A stretch of DNA of 23,680 nucleotides from a virus: positions 1 to 23,680 of IMG/VR virus record IMGVR_UViG_3300030107_001975; one strand, 5' to 3'. Under the pieces are notes generated by a model. That model was not told where the DNA came from. It made no database searches and worked only from the letters and a program-made list of their open reading frames with translations. Positions 21,736 through 23,680 of this stretch are shown piece by piece. A program made the translations under genes and the position numbers. Every line of letters starts with the position of its first letter. Position 1 is the stretch's first letter.

Positions 21736-23318
21736 TGGGATCACGTGGGCAACAACAAACTTGGACAATAGATAAAAGTGATTTATTAAACTCTTTAGGA
21801 CCAGAAGATCTTTCTGAAATCAGTGCAAGTAGAAATCCAAAATTAGTCCAATCTTATAAGTTACGTAGATTAAAAATTGCAGAATTGGAAGGTCGGATAA
21901 AAACATTATTAGATCGAACTGAAATAACACCTAAATTAAGAAAGACAATTACTGATTTATCTCGAGAATTAAAATCAGTTGTTTTAACAGATCCTACTGA
22001 AGCTTTTAAATTTGATCCTAATAGTAAAAAAGGTGTAAAATTAGGAGATACTAAATATACTGGTTGGAAATATACTATACCTGATTGGTATACTGCAAAG
22101 GATCCTTTTCAAGCTCATCATAAAGCTGGATTAGATAAATATTTTCGTGGTGTTTTAGGTAAATCAGATGCAGATTTATTTTTTATGCATCAAGATTTAG
22201 CTAAAGAAGGTGTTTATCTAGCTAATCATCCTAAAAATAGATTAAATATTCATAGAAGTTTACATCAAGGTAGTACAAGAAGAGGAGGTGCAGTAAGACA
22301 ATCAGTTCATGGAGTATTAGATTGGAGTGAACTTGATTCAGATGATTTCAATGCACTTATGAATGAAGTTGATCCTAGAGATTGGCGCACAAATTTTGAT
22401 ATAGATACTGGTATAGGATCTAAAGCTTCTACATATAAAGGATTAAAACGAGTACCTACTCCTGAAGTTACGGAAATTGGTTATTCAACAGATCAGATTT
22501 TAAATTTAGCTAAAAATGATTATACTATAGCAGATAGAGTTTCTCAAGTAATTCCAGAAGAACTTCCTTTATGGGATAGAAATATTTCTAAACAAGGTGG
22601 TTTAAAAGCATTTGTTGAAAAATATCCTAATCCATTAGAATGGCCTGAAGGTACTAGAGAAATTTTAAAATCAGGGGATGTTAAAGCACTAAGCCAGTTA
22701 AGTGATAAAATTGAAGCAAGAAAGAATGTAGAAACTCAAAGAAAATTCCTTGAAGTATTCGGAGAAAATTCAGTTACTAGAAAAAAACTTGCTGAAGCTG
22801 CAGAAGCTTATCAGAAACTACCTACTCCATTAAAATTCGGTTCAGGTTTACTTCTAGCTGATTTAGCTTTTTCTACTTTAGATATTCATGCAGGTGGCGT
22901 TCAAGCAGAACAAGAGAAAGGAGATACATTAGAATCTAAATATAGACAGGCTGCTGGTAGATTAAGACAAACAAGCGGAGCATTAGGTTTAGGAGGTGCA
23001 GGTACATCTATAATGACAAATGCACTTAAAGGTCAGGCAATTAAACAAGGCATACCATTACAACCAAAAGGTTTATCTACAAAAATACCAACTACTGGAC
23101 AGTTAATAAAAGGCGGTAATTTGCTATCAAGCGTTGCTGGACTTAGTAGCGTATTTACTGGACTTACAGCTTGGCGAGCAGAACACTTAGCTGATCAAGA
23201 GGCTAGAAGAACAAGAGATCAGAAAATACTAACAGGTGAGATTCAAACATTTACTCCAGATGATTTAGAAATTAAAAAGACTGAACCTCGTATCCCAAAT
23301 TTACCTTATTTAAAATGA
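21735..23318 (+). CDS. Predicted AHH/HNH-type nuclease fused to long C-terminal region (527 aa)
   Basis: Residues ~120-200 carry the pattern of the AHH branch of HNH/endonuclease VII-fold nucleases: FQAHHKAGLDKYF (A127, H128, H129), then DLAKEGVYLANHPKNRLNIH with N168 and H173, HQG (H177), and H192 before GVLDW. In this family the double His and the later N/H residues bind metal and cut DNA. The N-terminal part is helical and charged. The C-terminal part (~360-490) has Gly/Ala/Leu-rich stretches (FGSGLLLADLAFS, GALGLGGAGTSIM, LLSSVAGLSSVFTGLTAW) that could touch membranes or pack in the virion. The gene lies between the small and large terminase genes. The family is known widely in polymorphic toxins; a packaging or virion role here is inferred. 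Base use is very AT-rich, unlike the 19510-20540 region. Confidence 0.65.
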   Translation: MGSRGQQQTWTIDKSDLLNSLGPEDLSEISASRNPKLVQSYKLRRLKIAELEGRIKTLLDRTEITPKLRKTITDLSRELKSVVLTDPTEAFKFDPNSKKGVKLGDTKYTGWKYTIPDWYTAKDPFQAHHKAGLDKYFRGVLGKSDADLFFMHQDLAKEGVYLANHPKNRLNIHRSLHQGSTRRGGAVRQSVHGVLDWSELDSDDFNALMNEVDPRDWRTNFDIDTGIGSKASTYKGLKRVPTPEVTEIGYSTDQILNLAKNDYTIADRVSQVIPEELPLWDRNISKQGGLKAFVEKYPNPLEWPEGTREILKSGDVKALSQLSDKIEARKNVETQRKFLEVFGENSVTRKKLAEAAEAYQKLPTPLKFGSGLLLADLAFSTLDIHAGGVQAEQEKGDTLESKYRQAAGRLRQTSGALGLGGAGTSIMTNALKGQAIKQGIPLQPKGLSTKIPTTGQLIKGGNLLSSVAGLSSVFTGLTAWRAEHLADQEARRTRDQKILTGEIQTFTPDDLEIKKTEPRIPNLPYLK

Positions 23319-23518
23319 AATTTACTAATTCTGTTGATAAAAGAGTTAAAAATGATGTAATACAATTAGCTAATGCTAGTGGGATTGCTGTATATAACAA
23401 TCCAAGTGGTGATAAAGCCCTTGAAAATGTTATGAAGAAAGTAAAAAAAGATCCTACATCTTTAAATTCTAGTGGTATACAAGGCAGTTCAAATACACTT
23501 GGACCAGTTAAATTATAA
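23315..23518 (+). CDS. Small protein of unknown function (67 aa)
   Basis: The start overlaps the stop of the nuclease-like gene (ATGA at 23315-23318), and the stop overlaps the start of the large terminase (TAATG at 23516-23520). The product is polar, beginning MKFTNSVDKRVKNDVIQLAN, with a lysine-rich middle (VMKKVKKDPTS) and a Ser/Gly-rich end (NSSGIQGSSNTLGPVKL). There is no membrane segment. Its exact overlaps at both ends show that it is a real gene. I do not recognise it. Position suggests a link with packaging or with the nuclease-like protein. Confidence 0.65.
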   Translation: MKFTNSVDKRVKNDVIQLANASGIAVYNNPSGDKALENVMKKVKKDPTSLNSSGIQGSSNTLGPVKL

Positions 23519-23680
23519 TGACTGACGTAGTAACCGCCCTACAAGATGATTTTAAGTTGTTCCTTCAAGCTTTATGGGAACAGTTAGACCTTCCTTCTCC
23601 AACCAGAGCTCAATATGCAATCGCAGACTATCTTCAAAATGGACCTAAACGTCTTCAGATTCAAGCTTTCCGTGGAGTTG
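23518..23680 (+). CDS. terL: Large terminase subunit, T7 gp19-like (N-terminus only, cut by window end)
   Basis: The first 54 residues are present. They read DDFKLFLQALWEQLDLPSPT, then RAQYAIADYLQNG and RLQIQAFRGV at the edge. T7 gp19 has the same order (FLFVLW..LNLPVPT, then an LQAFRG that leads into the Walker A motif G-GKS). The next bases, outside the window, should encode the ATPase P-loop. The protein is the ATP-driven motor and nuclease that packages and cuts concatemeric DNA. The call is strong in spite of the short segment because the motif is distinctive and the position fits. Confidence 0.9.
   Translation, partial: MTDVVTALQDDFKLFLQALWEQLDLPSPTRAQYAIADYLQNGPKRLQIQAFRGV

Overview
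The window is the late (virion structure, tail, lysis-region and packaging) half of a T7-like podovirus genome (autographivirus type). Every gene is on the + strand. The order follows T7 genes 10 to 19: major capsid protein (cut by the left edge), tail tubular protein A, tail tubular protein B, four internal-virion-protein genes (gp13-, gp14-, gp15- and gp16-like), tail fibre (gp17-like), a holin-like gene, small terminase, and large terminase (cut by the right edge). The low GC content, the tail-fibre style (GNGS, YHDGSDSYI and SEHY/IADD repeats) and a run of small proteins that I remember from marine cyanophages point to a marine phage. A picocyanobacterial host such as Prochlorococcus or Synechococcus is most likely; a SAR11-type host cannot be excluded.

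Layout. 1-873: capsid C-terminus and two tiny unknown genes, closed by a strong intrinsic terminator (879-907) in the place where T7 has T-phi. 926-5175: tail tubular proteins; the B protein is enlarged by internal repeat domains. 5168-13126: internal virion proteins, translationally coupled. 13127-15901: long tail fibre with a T7 gp17-type N-terminus. 15904-19510: an accessory tail-tip region of four further short fibre-like genes (one with a C1q-like domain), three paralogous ~98-residue proteins with a YQRDRA motif, and a 29-codon mini-gene, joined by ATGA, TAATG or short overlaps. 19510-21233: compact membrane and exported proteins (proline-rich membrane protein, two-helix holin-like protein, two signal-peptide proteins whose genes overlap in different frames, a 51-residue protein). 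Its first part is much richer in GC than the rest. 21234-23680: packaging block, in which a small basic protein, a predicted AHH/HNH-type nuclease and a 67-residue unknown sit between the small and large terminase genes.

Most neighbouring genes overlap by 1-60 bases or abut, which suggests one long late transcript with translational coupling. No tRNA, integrase, CRISPR array, insertion sequence or reverse transcriptase was seen. There is no gene-free stretch over 300 bases.

The items most worth a second look are: (i) the overlapping exported-protein genes around 20162-21081, where the second has no ordinary start codon next to its signal peptide; (ii) the AHH-type nuclease and its neighbours between the terminase genes; (iii) the expanded fibre/YQRDRA-protein cassettes; (iv) the repeat domains inside tail tubular protein B; (v) the apparent single-base loss of the gp13-like stop codon. 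All function assignments are by recognition of family patterns from memory; no database search was run.
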